A DNA stretch of 64,000 bases from Ulota crispa (GCA_963920765.1 OY987242.1:11496789-11560788), one strand, 5' to 3'; counted from the first letter of the stretch, positions 25,111-37,893 are shown. Notes: generated by a model not told the origin, from the letters alone. Made by a program: numbers and translations.

Positions 25111-26040
25111 GTTGCCCATAAGATTAGACGAAACAGAAATGAACTTCAAAAACATATACAGAACTGTTACTCAATTGTTGTGAAGTTGTAAATCCCACAC
25201 AAAAAAATAACAATTCTAGAAAACAAACAGATCACACCACATTTGTTCTAGAGTATCACTAAGACCTCAACTTTGGAAAGAATATCATGAGACATTCAGT
25301 ATATAGTGGATTCACAGCTATGAGTAGGTGAAGTCACAAAATCAGACTGGAATTGCGTGTAGTCAACAATATTACAAAAACAACTATGGCTATTAGCAGA
25401 CAATGCACTAGTGAAAAGTGCACGCCGAGGGGACTCCTCTATTGTGTTGCACTGTCGTAAATAGTATTGGCTATTGCCTTGTTTAGACACGGGTGTTTCA
25501 TTGACAAAAACTGAGTTACAAGACCACTCAAAAAATGCAGAGCCCGATTCAGCCGTTGACACACTTTCAAAACCCTCTCTAGTTGATGACACATGTAGAG
25601 CCTCAGAGTATGTCTCTCTTGACAGGAAGTACAAGGTAATTAGAGATTGGACAGAAGAAGGGACACCCTCACAATAGGTTTCAGTCACATGAAAATAGGA
25701 AGTGATGAGTTTTTGGGCCAAAACACTAGAACGGATTGAAGTGGACATTGTTCAAAATCTAAGGCGGCCAGTGTCCATCCACGTCAAACCCCAGCCTGTT
25801 TTGTAAGTCCCACCTGCACAATACCGCAAGATTGCAATGAGATATTGTAAAGTAAGAAGAAGATGACAACAACATATAGGTGGAATTTGGTGACATAGCA
25901 AAACTGTAATTAGTAATGAACGTACAACCTGAATGAATTAAAAGATCAGGTATTACGCACCTCAAAACAAAACCCCAAGGACCTCGACAGTCTTGTGAAT
26001 CTTGCCTACCAAGTACAATAGGACTAAACCGACATAGCAA
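25111..26040 (-). pseudogene. Possible N-terminal remnants of the transposase gene
   Basis: A 150-codon open frame at 25748-25296 (Ser/Thr-rich, e.g. FESVSTAESGSAFFEWSCNS) and a second at 26040-25759 lie just 5' of the transposase on the same strand. Neither has a motif I know. The stretches near 25845 and 26045 share GGAAGAAGATGA, a word like GGTGGAATTTGGTGACATAG and similar flanks, forming a roughly 190-base direct repeat. Confidence 0.3.
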
Positions 26041-28187
26041 AAAGCAAGGAAGAAGATGAGAGCAACTTATGGGTAGAATTCAGTGACATAGCATAATATT
26101 AATTGATAGGCACCGTTGAATCACAGTGAAAAAAATTGAGGAAAACATCCACGTCAAGAGAGATATGGCGTTACAGACTTGGCAAGAGAGACTTGGGGGG
26201 GGGGTTGAGAGATATGACAGTGTCACTCCATGGTCATGCATCCAGGCAGAGAAAGTAAAAACAAAACTTGGTGTTCCAAGCACAAAGTCTCCAAAAAGTG
26301 ACGGCAATAGTAGTTGTTCCAAGGTCAGCTCAGAAAGCATGCAGAGAGATTCGTTGCATGAGGAAGGTGAGAAATCAATGAGGAAGACGATCCTTGCTGG
26401 CAACAAGCAATTAGGCTTGGTGGACTCCAAAATTAACCAATTCTGAACTTTATGGTGGCATCATTAATGGCAAAATATTCTATAAAGTACTTAATATACA
26501 AAACAAAAAAATTTGTACTCAAAAAGTGCAAATTTTGGCATTTTTTTAATGTGAAATAATGCGAACTTTGAAGGTTTGGCGTCAAGCCATTCTAGAAAAG
26601 GATCTAAATATTTGGGATCCTAAGGAATAATTAATATAGCGTACTTTTCTAGAAAGTTATTCCATTCCAAAAAAAAACACCTCTATTTTGTAATTTCTTA
26701 CCAAGTACGAGATTTAATTCAAATTTTAAATACAGATTTGGATAGAAGAATATTCTTGGTATGTTGATGCTAATGGGCAATAGAATGAGGATTTTCTAAG
26801 TCCATAAAAAATGTACTTTTGCGTGATTTGAAGTACTATGACATTTAAGATGTGGTCACAAAAAATACAATTTTCATACCTTAAAAGAAACTTTATTATG
26901 TTTTAAATAGTGACCCTATAAACTTGAGTTATGTACCTTGTTGGAAATAAATAGAGAGCTCTGAAAATAATGTTAAAAGTTCAAGTAACTTAAAGTACAA
27001 AAATGTGTACAAGGTTGTTTTTCAGTTGTGACATGAAAAGTACAAGGGTCTAGTGTACTTTCACCTAACTGGCCATTGTGAAACTGATCCGCACTTTGGT
27101 TGGCCAATCAGTATGTGGACGTTGGTCCTCAATGCACAAAGAGACATTGGCATTGCTTCTTCAACGTATTCTACCTTGGGAGGTTAGATCAAGGATTCTT
27201 TTTATTGGAGGATTAAAGGCTCCTAACAAGATATACCCGTTTCCTAATCCTCTGGCAGTTGTGAGGTGTCTTTTGCACAATCTTGTAACACGTGGTCTAA
27301 TTTTACATAGAAGTTTAATGATATTTCGTTTAGATCCCCTAAATTGGCATTCATTTTATAAGATTCCCAGAACCATACACTTGACCAGTGCCATAGAGCC
27401 GTAGTTAGTTCAGTTGCTATGACTACTATGCCATGCCTTCATATTTAGCAAGGATTCCTGTCTATTCACTTTTATATGAGAAATAAAATTTGGTACATCT
27501 ACTTACGATTACCAATTATTGTTCATCCTTGCCCAGTGACTTCATTTTCTAATGCCAGACTACACAATTGACTTGTCATTTGTCTTTTCATCTTGATATC
27601 TATTTGTAATGTTAATGTTGTAGTACGTTTAAATAAACCTTGTATCTTCTCTTTGTCTACACCGGCCTTGCCATGGCCATCAATCCTGTAATGGCGAAAG
27701 GAAGGGCTAAACCCAAAATCCAATCTGATAAAACCACCGATTTCCGTACGCTTCCTTTGGATGCAAAGGGTGATCTCCCTTTGGATTACATCGAGGGATC
27801 TCTTGATGTTATCCACCGACAAAGTTATACACAGCCATGGATTCAAATCTGAAACTTCACTATTGAAAATAACATTACAAAATCAACCAACGCTAGTTCC
27901 TACAATGGTGCACGACAAAGTGAAATCGTAGTAGCTCTGCAATTTGCAATAATCATTGGGAGATCCCACAATCTTGTGCATTGTGGGATTTGTGTTCTTT
28001 CTAAATTTTGGACTTGCCAAAGTCCAAAAGTAGTTAAAAATGGCATGAACTCAATAAAAATTGTTTTTCCACGTAACTCTTGCAAAACTCTACCTTTGGA
28101 GAAAAAGTTATATAAGTTGGTCATAACTTGTAATAGCATGAACCCACCCAAAATCCCACTTGTCCCCCTAAAGGAACAAATGGTCCT
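26041..28187. other. Mixed intergenic DNA, no gene recognised
   Basis: Open frames at 26126-26446 (+), 27078-27404 (+) and 27640-27852 (+; MAINPVMAKGRAKPKIQ) are less AT-rich than their surroundings but match nothing I recognise. They may be remnants of transposon or captured genes. Confidence 0.35.
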
Positions 28188-28191
28188 TTAA

Positions 28192-29791
28192 CCCCTAAAG
28201 ACTCAAGCCCTTTTTCTACCAAAATCATTGAAAAATGCCACTTTTGGGAGAATGAGTAGAAATATAAGAAAAAAAGTTTTTTTCAAAATTTCAACCATAA
28301 CATCTTGCCCTAGACAACTAGAGGTTCTTGTGGGAAAAAATGAGCTCATTTCAAACAAAGAGAAGTGAGATATTGTCATTTGAAGTGAAGACAAAAGTGT
28401 ATTTTTGTGCTGACCAAAAATTTCAGAAGCCTTTAACCACTCTTATAGCAAAAAGATTGCTCTACACAAAACTGATATTTTATTTCTCCATGTAGTAAAT
28501 CAAGTTAGGTATGTGTAAGAGAATTTTCATATCAAATGGAGGTGCATAACATACTCCAAAAAATCTTTGAATGCCAGAAAGTCATGAAATTTGCAAACAC
28601 ACTAAACAAAATTGGAGGGTTTGTGTACACTTCAGAAATTCAAAGTACACTAATCCAAGTACTGAAAACCAAGGAATCCTAACCAACTAGAACTTAATAA
28701 AAATAAATTAAAAATGGTTATAAGTGGCTCAAAATTTAAAAAAATTTAAAAAATTTGAGGAGGGGCAAGTAAAATGGAGGATAGAGGGACCCTTGGGACG
28801 GGCTCATGGGCCCCCTCCTCCCAATCCCCCACCTCCCTAGCCCGCAGTCCGTGGGCTGGCCACATGGCGGGCGCTATAGGCCTTGCCCCGGCTTGTGTTA
28901 AGGTAGGAGGCTCATAAATGGAACATCTAAGGGCTAAAACTGAATTTTGGATAGGTGAAATTCCTTGAAATAATTTTCAATAAACTTTCCTTGAAAGACA
29001 AGATGAATCTACATCTAACCCAAATTGTTTCATATTTTTTGAAACTTTGTGGAATTAGTTATGAATATTTGAAGTGGAAAGGCCATAGGGCTCTAAAATG
29101 GAGCACCTCCTCAAATGTACATGAGTTATACATTGTTGAAGGGATATGAAAAACAAAATGTATAGAAAGAGTACATTTGAGGAGGTGCTCTGAATTTGAG
29201 CCTCCTACCTTAGGGTTGGGGGGGGTCCAAAAAAACTCCATGTCTTCCCAAATCTTGGTCTGTTGGAGTCAAGTTCCCATTTCTATTTCTAGACGTTCCT
29301 GCACGCATCCAAAGTACACGCTTACAAAGGCTCTATTCTCATGTGGTTAACTCTTACTTTAGCAGGTCCAACGCAGCTATTTTCAGGAGCTATACATGCC
29401 TTGTGTCATCGGCAGAGACATCCGCGCGCCTCCATGCTTATTGTTTGCAAAATTGGTCATTGCTGTTAAGCTAGGCGCAGAACCTGCCAAGGAATTTTTT
29501 TTGTCTAAAACTACTGCTAACTCTACCTCCACTACCTGCCCCTTTTTACAATCAACTCTCACATATAAAACGTAGGTGCTACCCATATTGCCTTTTCTCC
29601 CTAGTTTTAAAAAAATTCATACATAATTTCTTTTTAAATGTTGGAATAAAAGAAAAATTAGATAGCTGGGTAGGTCTTTGAATTCCTCACTTTCAAAAAA
29701 AAGTTTCAAAAAATCACACAAACTATATTTGCTATAGGTACATACCCAAAGTCTCACTTGGCCCTTAAGGGACCACTTGGGCCTTTAGGGA
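28192..29791. mobile_element. TTAA-flanked element, about 1.6 kb, with a nested MITE
   Basis: TTAA at 28188-28191 and 29792-29795. Begins CCCCTAAAGACTCAAG; the right end CTTGGGCCTTTAGGG resembles other family right ends. It contains the MITE at 28909 and a GC-rich patch at 28780-28900. A second possible right border (TTAA at 29799) leaves a few bases of doubt. Confidence 0.65.
28909..29212. mobile_element. MITE with AGGTAGGAGG termini (copy 2, reverse orientation)
   Basis: Ends TTAAGGTAGGAGGCTC and GAGCCTCCTACCTTA. The interior (AGTTATGAATATTTGAAGTGG, ACATTTGAGGAGGTG) is the reverse complement of the interiors of the copies at 4910 and 51925. Confidence 0.8.
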
Positions 29792-29795
29792 TTAA

Positions 29796-31119
29796 GGGTT
29801 AATAACGCGTGGGGTGGCAACTTCCATAAAATGTTTAGAGAGGACCGTTTTAAGAAAGGGTAAAAAGAGCCGAATACTCCACTTTTTATGATCTTTTATA
29901 ACCACAAAAGAGCTTTTAATAAAGCTTTTATAGGTAGTATTGAAGATTGAACACCGGGATAATAGATTTTTTTTTAGAAGAGTATTTAAGAATAATAAAT
30001 TTTAATAAGTCCAAAAAGGAGTTGGGGGGACCTGATTGGTGCTACTGGTATGAGAAATTGTTTGTATTAGTAGTTTTTAAAATTACTTTTGAATACCTAA
30101 ATTTTTTATGATTGATATAAAAATTACACCATTCAAATCCTCTCAAAGTCTTCTTTCTTACTATGTTCATATAACTTACTAAATAAAATAACATGTTCTC
30201 TTCTTGTATAGTGGCCTATAAACTAGTTTTGTTCACCATGTTTTACATTTCAAAAACTTTGGCATTTTAGAATAAAATTATCATTTTTTGAATCTTGTAT
30301 TACCAACTTTAAACTCTTACTCAATCTCAATCAAGCATGTCAAATTTTGAGTTTCAAAAAACCAAAACCCTATTTTTGGTGAATTATTTTACATAATATT
30401 CATGATTTTAGATGATAAATGATTAAAAAATTTGGTGATGAATTTTTGAAATTTGATTGCATGGATATGTACATAGGAAACATATATACACACATCTTTC
30501 CTTCTAACAAGCATCTCCAAAAAAAATTAAAATTTCTTCTATGTAGATTTTAATGTTGAGGTGATTATGATCAAATCTTGTAAATTAGATGTTCATGTAT
30601 TTTTAACTATATTTTGGCAAAATAACCTTATCATTATACTCAAAGATTTAAGTCTAATCATGATGTTTAAGTCAAACATGGAGGGCATGACCCTATTAGT
30701 ACAATGGGCGCGTAGGGTGTACTAGTTACTTCTAAATGATTTTTGGCTTTCAATGGCCTCTATCTTATTTGTAAGTTTTTTATAAATTTTACCCAAAAAT
30801 AATAAAATGCTATCTATATTTTGCTGCATGTTGTTTCTAAAATGCAATAAGTTACCTCCTCCTTAAGGGACTTTTGCATTAATAGAAATAGGGAACATGT
30901 AGGGATCTCTTAGATGATAATTGTGTTTCTATCTAAATAATCGTAACAAAAAGTATCCGCAATATATCCCAAACATAATAGGTAACAGCCCGTCTCAAGC
31001 CTACTTTAAGGTCATTGCATATGGTACTTTACAAATCTTAATCTTGACTTGTAAATAGGTGAATTATAATGAATCAAAATGTACAAAGCTCTAAGCCTAG
31101 CCACCAAGCCTTACCATCA
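29796..31119. other. AT-rich DNA with a diverged single arm of the 54.2-55.2 kb palindrome
   Basis: 30300-30530 follows the same order of words as the left arm of the palindrome at 54232: CAAGCATGTCAAATTTTGAG, a dihydrophobic AT block, GGTGATGAATTTTTGAAATT, GATTGCATGG and ACACATCTTTCC. No gene seen. Confidence 0.45.
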
Positions 31120-31122
31120 TAA

Positions 31123-31541
31123 GGGCATCCCCAATCTAGCTTAGATTTCAACTCCGCAAACTCTGTCAGACTGTGTCTGATGATGCCTCAGTTGCAGAGC
31201 ATGGGCATTTCTCCAGTGCAGTAGCCCCAATGCAAACAAGTTCTGACACTCACTAACCATGATTTTTTATTAGTTTTTGTCTCTTTTAAGTGCTTATGAG
31301 TGGCTGATTCATGTCAAAAGTATCTGGAATTCCCTAAAATTGCGTCAATGTCAAAGCTGGAGTGATATGCACGACTCTCCAAATAGTGAAAATTTACAAG
31401 GGAGGGACTCTTATGTGGGGAGCCCTAAAAAATGCAATATGATTTAACTGCTGCATTGAAGCCTATGTTTTTGCTCAAGTCCAATTTAAAGCACTGCACA
31501 AGCTTTTACCTGCCTCTCTTACGGCTGCATTCGGGATGCCC
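31123..31541. mobile_element. PIF/Harbinger-like MITE, uninterrupted copy, 419 bp
   Basis: Ends GGGCATCCCCAATC and GGGATGCCC, with a direct TAA duplication (31120-31122, 31542-31544). The three-base TWA target fits PIF/Harbinger. It carries the empty TTAA site at 31496-31499 that is occupied in the second copy. Confidence 0.85.
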
Positions 31542-31544
31542 TAA

Positions 31545-34500
31545 GAACGATCATATGATATGCCACAAGAATGGTAGGACCACAATTAATTACAGAATAC
31601 CATTATATGGCATGTATGAAGAAGCTCATGCTATCAAAAGTTGCCAGAACATGATTAATGTTCACTCGGAAGGACTCAAATCTCCAAAAGTACGCCGCAC
31701 ATATATCTACTCGTTCTGGAGTCTAGACCCAATGTTGCAATTTTGAATGGTGAATGCAATCGTGTTCCATGTACATGGAAATTATGGTTTTTCTCATCCA
31801 TCTAGGTGTTGTTGTTGGATTCTTTGTGTTAGTTTTCTACTTTCACTTATATTTAATCTTTAATTGCCAATGCACATGTTTTTTGTTTGATGGATGATAA
31901 ACAAAAACACCTCATAGACTGAAAAAGTCATTTTTCATCTATTTTTATTAAAATGTGATTGTAAAGACATGGTCCATCATGGAAGGTAAGAACATCCTCA
32001 CTAATTGCACTCAGTTTTATAAGTAACCCAAATTGTGTGAAGGTTTATAAACACAATATTAGGTCCTCTTTTACAATTTTCATGAATGCACTGTGCAATA
32101 TTGACTTATGCAACTTTTGTATACAGAATTGACCCTTGAGTGGGGCAACCAAAATTGACTTCACATGGTTTCACAAACCTCTTTGTGGCTCCAGCTCTAA
32201 TTTTTTTACTTTATTATAAATTACAATTATCAAGGCAATCAAGTGGTCCATGAGTGCCTCAAGAGCCTCAAGAGCCTCAATTGGGTGGGACACCATATGG
32301 GACAAGATGGCAAGCAACATCTTTTAGGTTGCAACTTGTTACAATTCCATGCAAGCTTCCTTGCATGTCCTTTGTGGTAGTGGAAAATTTGTTGGCAAGG
32401 ATTCATGCATGTTCTAGACCCTTGTTGTTGAAGCTTTCACCAATTGTGCTAGTCAGCATTTTTTGCACAATAGTTATTTATAGCCCTAAATCTTAACATA
32501 CAAAGAAGTACAATCTCCAATAATTTTCTAGTGTGTGTGTTCATATCTAATCTTGCTACTCACAAAGTTTGCAATGAATCAAGGGAGTGTAGAATTTTGT
32601 AAAAATCAATCAAAAAATCAATATATAGCAATTACTTGCAAAAATTTGAGATTTTGCCATCACATGTTGTTAGATTGAATGTTATTGTCTCCCATCTCCC
32701 ATGGTCAACTATTCCCAAAATTTGCAAACCGATTTCTAAGGAGGTGTTCCATTGTTTTCAATGGTTTTTTTGTGTGGATCATTTGAATGACTCAGATACA
32801 ATGTATCAAAGTGGTAAATCTCCTTAAACCTTAATTTGGGTGAAAATGGCTTGGGTGCTTAAGGATTAAAGTATGTGGACACTCGCCACACCAGTGTAAC
32901 ACCACTACAATAGGTAGCCATTGTGACTAGGCTAGCTTTTTAAGGGTCAAGAGATTTTCTTTAAAAAAATCTTTGAGGGACATGCAAATGTTTCACTTTG
33001 CACTCTAACTTTTCCACTTCAAGAGATAGTTTTTTAGAGGTGACTTGGACATATAAGTTTAGAAAAAAAGCTTGAAAAATCAAAGTAATTAGAGTTTGTC
33101 ATTACAAACTTAAATTAGAACAGAATTTTTGGAAGAGGTACTAGGTTTGCCTTCATTTGGAAAGAAACACTCAATAGGGGTTTTAGATATCTCAAAAAAA
33201 CGGTGAATGAATGGTTGTGAACAAGTTTTTGTTCATGGTGAAAGTGAAGTCACAAAAGTGAACCACCTATGAGGACCTCCAAGAGGTTCTCATGGGTCAT
33301 TCACGGGCATGAACGACATGAAGCCTCTCCCTCCTCGCCTCTCCTGCTAGCTCCTCCGCTTGTGTTCCTGTCGCTCCCGCGCCCACTCTTGTTTGTGTTG
33401 TTGCCTGCCTCTTGGCTCTCGCTCTGTGCCTCTGGCTCTAGCTCTAAGCCTTTAGACAGTTTGGATGCAGAGTTAATTGCCAGGTCAAGGTCATTCAAGG
33501 AATCACAATGCGCGAGAAGCGACGATGGTGGAGCGGAAGAGATGTTGATTAGAAGCGGACAATTGTGGAGACATAGGGTTCTAGATTAGAAGCAACAATG
33601 GTGTTCAAAAGATCCGTACTAGATTGGTGATTGTGGGTAAAGTTGAAAGGGTGGTGAGTAGTCCACTACAATTTGGATATTTGAATGGGTGATTATGAGG
33701 TCATGAACGGTGGCTTGACTAACTTGTGCACTAATTTCATTCACATAAACAAAATTGCTGGTGAATAGCATATTTGAAACCCCCTAATTTTTGGTTTTCA
33801 AATTTTATCTATAGCTAATGATGAACACAATGCAAGTTAAACTTGTAAGGAATATAATCAAACAATTGAACTGTTTCCAAAACTCTTGTTTGAAAGCCAA
33901 TATTCATTATTTTAAGAAAATGTGTTTTATAAAACATGCATGTATTTTTTGAAAATTAGAATCTTTTCATTAAAAGATTGATATTTTAACATCTCTAGGG
34001 ATATAAGATCCTAAGCAAATGGGCAGAAAAAGTAATTAAAAAAATTCTTGATATTTTGAAGGCTTTTATGAAAATATGATAATTCTTGATTGTTTATGAA
34101 ATGATTTGATTTGCATAACCTCAAGTGTTTAAAGACATTTTTTCATGTTATAGTGCACTAGAAAAATATCGTAAGTGTACTAAAATGAGGCCTTTATTCA
34201 TAAAAATGATATTCACATGTTCCAAAAACAAACAATAGATAAGTATGATGTCTCACCCTATATGAGTTGTAAGGACAATGTGTTGAAATTGTGAGTGTCT
34301 TCAAGGTTGTGATATTCTATTCTATAATAAATGTTGATTCACAAAGGCATGATTTGAGATACGTCTATAGAGATGGAATCCTATGTTGATTTGGTAACTT
34401 ATATCTATAATTCACAATTGACGTTCACAAGAGCAAATGATCCACCTTACTCGCTAAATTTTGTGTTATGTAGAAAATACATTTGCAATACATTATATAA

Positions 34501-35166
34501 AAATTATGAAAAAAACACCTTACTTTTAGGAATTTTAAGTTAGCCTTACTTAAAGCAAATGATTAAAAAAAATTTGAAACAAATTTTATGTATGCAATTA
34601 TTGTACAAAGCAATAATAACTTATGACAATGTCACTTGATGAAACCAAATTGATGCACTCATGAGAAAACAAGCATTTTAGATAAGTTTAGATAGTTGCA
34701 AGGAGATGTTGATCAATGAAATAATTGTTTGATACAATAATTTAGAACTATCCTTATAAATCCTAGTATGCATTACATGTTTCTCTATTTCAACACTAGA
34801 TATATTTTGCTAATGTATTAAATGGTCATATTTGTTGAAGATAACAAATGATTTTAACATGCTTTATTGCAAGAGGTGTATGAAATGGATATAATACATC
34901 GAAGTATGCTTAAAATTTTATTTTTGTCTATTTTTCAACTATTTACCTAATTTGATCACCCAATGTTTCATACTTTTTGTTCAAAACTTTGAATGAGTTC
35001 TTGTTGAGATGGAAAAAGGAAAACTTGCACAAATTAAAGATCTTATTTTTAAATTCTCTTAGGCCAAAAACTTGTTTTGCCTCAAAAGCTCCATACTTAC
35101 ATGCTTCACCCTCCTACACTCTTGAGGTAAATTCACACCAAAGGGGGTAATTCAAAAGTCACAAGG
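31545..35166. other. AT-rich DNA, no gene recognised
   Basis: A possible TTAA-family element may end at GTGCTTAAGGATTAA (about 32869), with its start perhaps near 32129 (TTGACCCTTGAGTGGGG), but the left TTAA is absent, so I do not call it. 32253-32285 has a short tandem CCTCAAGAG. The rest shows no coding signal apart from the GC-rich patch listed separately. Confidence 0.35.
33269..33590 (+). pseudogene. GC-rich open frame, possible captured gene fragment
   Basis: A 106-codon frame starting with ATG in a GC-rich island that stands out from AT-rich surroundings. It has a hydrophobic Leu/Pro-rich segment (LLLAPPLVFLSLPRPLLFVL) followed by a Ser-rich region. No family recognised; it may be a host gene fragment carried by a transposon, or chance. 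Confidence 0.25.
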
Positions 35167-35170
35167 TTAA

Positions 35171-35737
35171 CCCCTAAAAGCCCAAGTGGTCCCTCGGGGG
35201 CCAAGTGGGGCTTCGGGCATGTACTTATAGCTAAACCGCTTTGTGTGATTTTTAAAACTTTCATGGAAGATGAGGAGTTCAAAGATTTGCGTGGGCATCT
35301 AATTATTTTTTCATTCCGACATTTTTTGAAAAGTTGAAAATGAATTTCTGGAAAATACGGGAGGGAGGTCAGCCCAAAACTTTATTAAAAATTGCATTTT
35401 CTTTAAATAAAAATATGAAATAGGTTCTTTAGACTTGTATATATGTGGAAGACTTTGAATCATTCAATTTTGATAAATGAGATGAAAGTTCTGAGAGGTT
35501 TTAGTTTGTGGGTAGGTGTGGAAGTTTTTGGGCTGCCCGTCCTCCTCCGTTTTCTAAAGATTCATTTTCAACTTCTTTCAATAAATGTCGGATTGAAGAA
35601 ACAATTATATGGCCGCACAGATCTTTGAACTCCCCATCATCCATAAAAGTTTCAAAAAATCACACATAGTGGTTTAGTTGTAAGTACATGCCCAGAATCC
35701 CACTTGACCCCCAAGGGGCCACTTGAGCCTATAGAAG
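35171..35737. mobile_element. TTAA-flanked fold-back element, 567 bp
   Basis: TTAA at 35167-35170 and 35738-35741. Arms of roughly 200 bases are inverted repeats: left CCCAAGTGGTCCCTCGGGGG, GGGCATGTACTTATAGCTAA, against right-arm complements with TTAGTTGTAAGTACATGCCC and GGGGCCACTTG. Almost the whole element folds back. Confidence 0.82.
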
Positions 35738-35993
35738 TTAAAATTTCAAAGTCTCATCAAGTGTTTGCACAACAGGGTCTAATTTTGACCATATCCAATG
35801 TGGCATATGACATGATGGGTAGATTATATCTCAAGCTTGTGAGAGTTATAACTTGATCCCATGAGACAAAAATCTTCAAAATATTAAATGTTGTACAAGA
35901 ATAATAAGGGTATTGCAACCCCATCAAGAGAGCGAGATCTCTTCCTTCCATGCTCACCCCATGAAGATTATCTCTCCTCCTTAGGGCATCCCC

Positions 35994-37323
35994 AATCAAG
36001 TAGGGAAAATAGCCCCAGGAATTGTGTCAGATCGTGTCTGACTCTGCGTCAGTTGCAGATCAAAGGCATTTCCCCAGTCTAGTAGCTCCAATGCAAACAA
36101 GTTCTGACACTCACTAATCACAAATTTTTTAATAGTTTATGTCTTATTTAAGTGCTTATGTGAGGAGATTCATGTCAGAAATATCTGAAATTGCCTAAAA
36201 TTGCGTCAGAGTCAAAGCTGGAGTGGTATGCATGACTCTCCAGATAGTGAAAATATGTAAAGGAGGGGCTCTTGTGTGAGAAGCCCTAAAAAGTGCAGTT
36301 GCAATTAACTGCTGCATTGGAGCCCATGTTTTTGCTCAAGCCCTGTTTAACCCCTAAATCCTTGGGGCCTTTATTTTGTCAAAAGACACCCAAAACTACC
36401 ATTTCTATTGCAAAGAGTAAAAAAATTTGAAAATTGGTTTTTTTTGTATATCTAATCATAGGATCTTGTACTAGACTTGTATAAGAATGTGCACACAAAA
36501 ATGCATAAACTTTGACCACACAGATTGCAAGATATTTGCAATTGAATTGTAAAAAACAAGCTCTTTTGCACCTTGCATGACTAGATTATTTGACTTTGAG
36601 CTTTTTTAACTTAAAATTTTTGCATTGCAGAGTTTTGAGATTTATGTTTTTATGTTGGAAAATTGAGCTAAGAATTTAAAAAAAAAAACTAAACCAAAAT
36701 AGCTAATTTTCACTCTTAAAAAAATCATTAGGTGGATGAAGGTTTGTGATTGAATAAAAACTTAAATTGTTAATAACCATGCAATGGAATTGAAATGCAA
36801 TAATCTCAATGGTGATATTGTTCTAAAAAGAAAACTTCACCCTCCTCAACAGTTTTTTTTGAATAAATGTTAAACTTGCATTCAAAAATGAAGTTTATAT
36901 GTTATTTTTTCAAAATGATGCTTAAATTGCCCGAAAAACAAGATTGTCCATAACTTTCTCATAACTAGTCCAAATGGAATGAATCAAAGCTTCAGATGTA
37001 TAAAAAACTATAGCCTATGAGAAAAAAAAATTCAAAAATTCAAATTTTTGTAGTTTTTTTTGTTGCCCAATCTCCATAAATTTTTGCTTATCTAGGCATA
37101 ACTTCTTTTTTTGGGCATGGATTGGAATACAAATTATATTCCCCAAAAGCTTATGTGTTTTCCTATCTTCTAAAAAAAGTTTCAAAAAATCAAGACAAAA
37201 ATTGAGGCTGTAAGTACCTGCCCAAAATCTCATTTGTCCCCCAAGAGGACACTTAGGGATTTAGGGGTTAACACACTCCACAAGCTTTTGCCTACATGTG
37301 TTGTGGCTCGATTAGGGATGCCC
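35994..37323. mobile_element. PIF/Harbinger-like MITE copy 2, split by a TTAA element
   Basis: Ends GGGCATCCCCAATCAAG and GATTAGGGATGCCC with direct TTA duplications (35991-35993, 37324-37326). Its 35994-36346 part is a close homologue of 31123-31492, and 37272-37323 of 31500-31541. Between them sits the TTAA element. Confidence 0.87.
36351..37267. mobile_element. TTAA element, 917 bp, inserted in a MITE with a known empty site
   Basis: Borders: GTTTAA|CCCCTAAATCC and GATTTAGGGG|TTAACAC. The undisturbed MITE copy reads CCAATTTAAAGCACTGC at the same place, with one TTAA. This directly demonstrates TTAA target duplication. Interior AT-rich with no transposase. Confidence 0.93.
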
Positions 37324-37475
37324 TTATAGAATCTCTAGGATTGTCTTGCAAGGGTTCAACACATTTCAAGCATGAATGACAAGTAATTGAAGAGCAAAGA
37401 CCACCTTTGAAGTGCAAGAGTGGAGAACAAAAATTTTAAGAACCTCTCAAATAAAGATGTATTGTAAGTACAGGG

Positions 37476-37813
37476 CAGATTCGGCAGAAAATAATACCCC
37501 AACTGTAGCCAAATTATTCTATAAATCATTCTCTAAAAATGCTAAATGTTAAACAAAACAAAAAACTGACATGCGTGATAAATTGACATGCGTAATAAAT
37601 TGACATGTGTGATAAATTGACATGAGTGATATATTGACATGCGTGATACATTGACATGCCTGATATTGCCAATACACTTAACTAATTTTGTTCCAAGACC
37701 AAACAATAACGACTTTTTTTAAAGGGCCGAATTTGTACCAAATTATTGAAGCATATGCTGAATGAAAATTTTCTCAAAAAATATCTGATTTGGCGGCTAA
37801 CAGCCGAATCTGC
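37476..37813. mobile_element. Possible MITE with GCAGATTCGGC termini
   Basis: Inverted 11-base ends GCAGATTCGGC and GCCGAATCTGC enclose about 338 bases including the 18-base tandem repeat. No clear target duplication, so the element is tentative. Confidence 0.5.
37567..37667. repeat. 18-base tandem repeat, about 5-6 units
   Basis: Unit TGACATGCGTGATAAAT with single-base variants (GTAATAAAT, GTGTGATAAAT, GAGTGATATAT, GCGTGATACAT). Confidence 0.9.
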
Positions 37814-37893
37814 TTTCCACCTACATTAATCTCTTGAACTTTTAAATTTGATATGGAACGCTGAAGATGCTCTTAGTGGTTAAAGTTGTTTAA

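Noticed and set aside
32127-32868. Further TTAA element ending at GTGCTTAAGGATTAA
   Set aside because: No TTAA at the presumed left end and the tips do not pair well.
37567-37667. Possible CRISPR-like regular repeat
   Set aside because: Units are directly adjacent without spacers; it is a simple tandem repeat in a plant nuclear genome.
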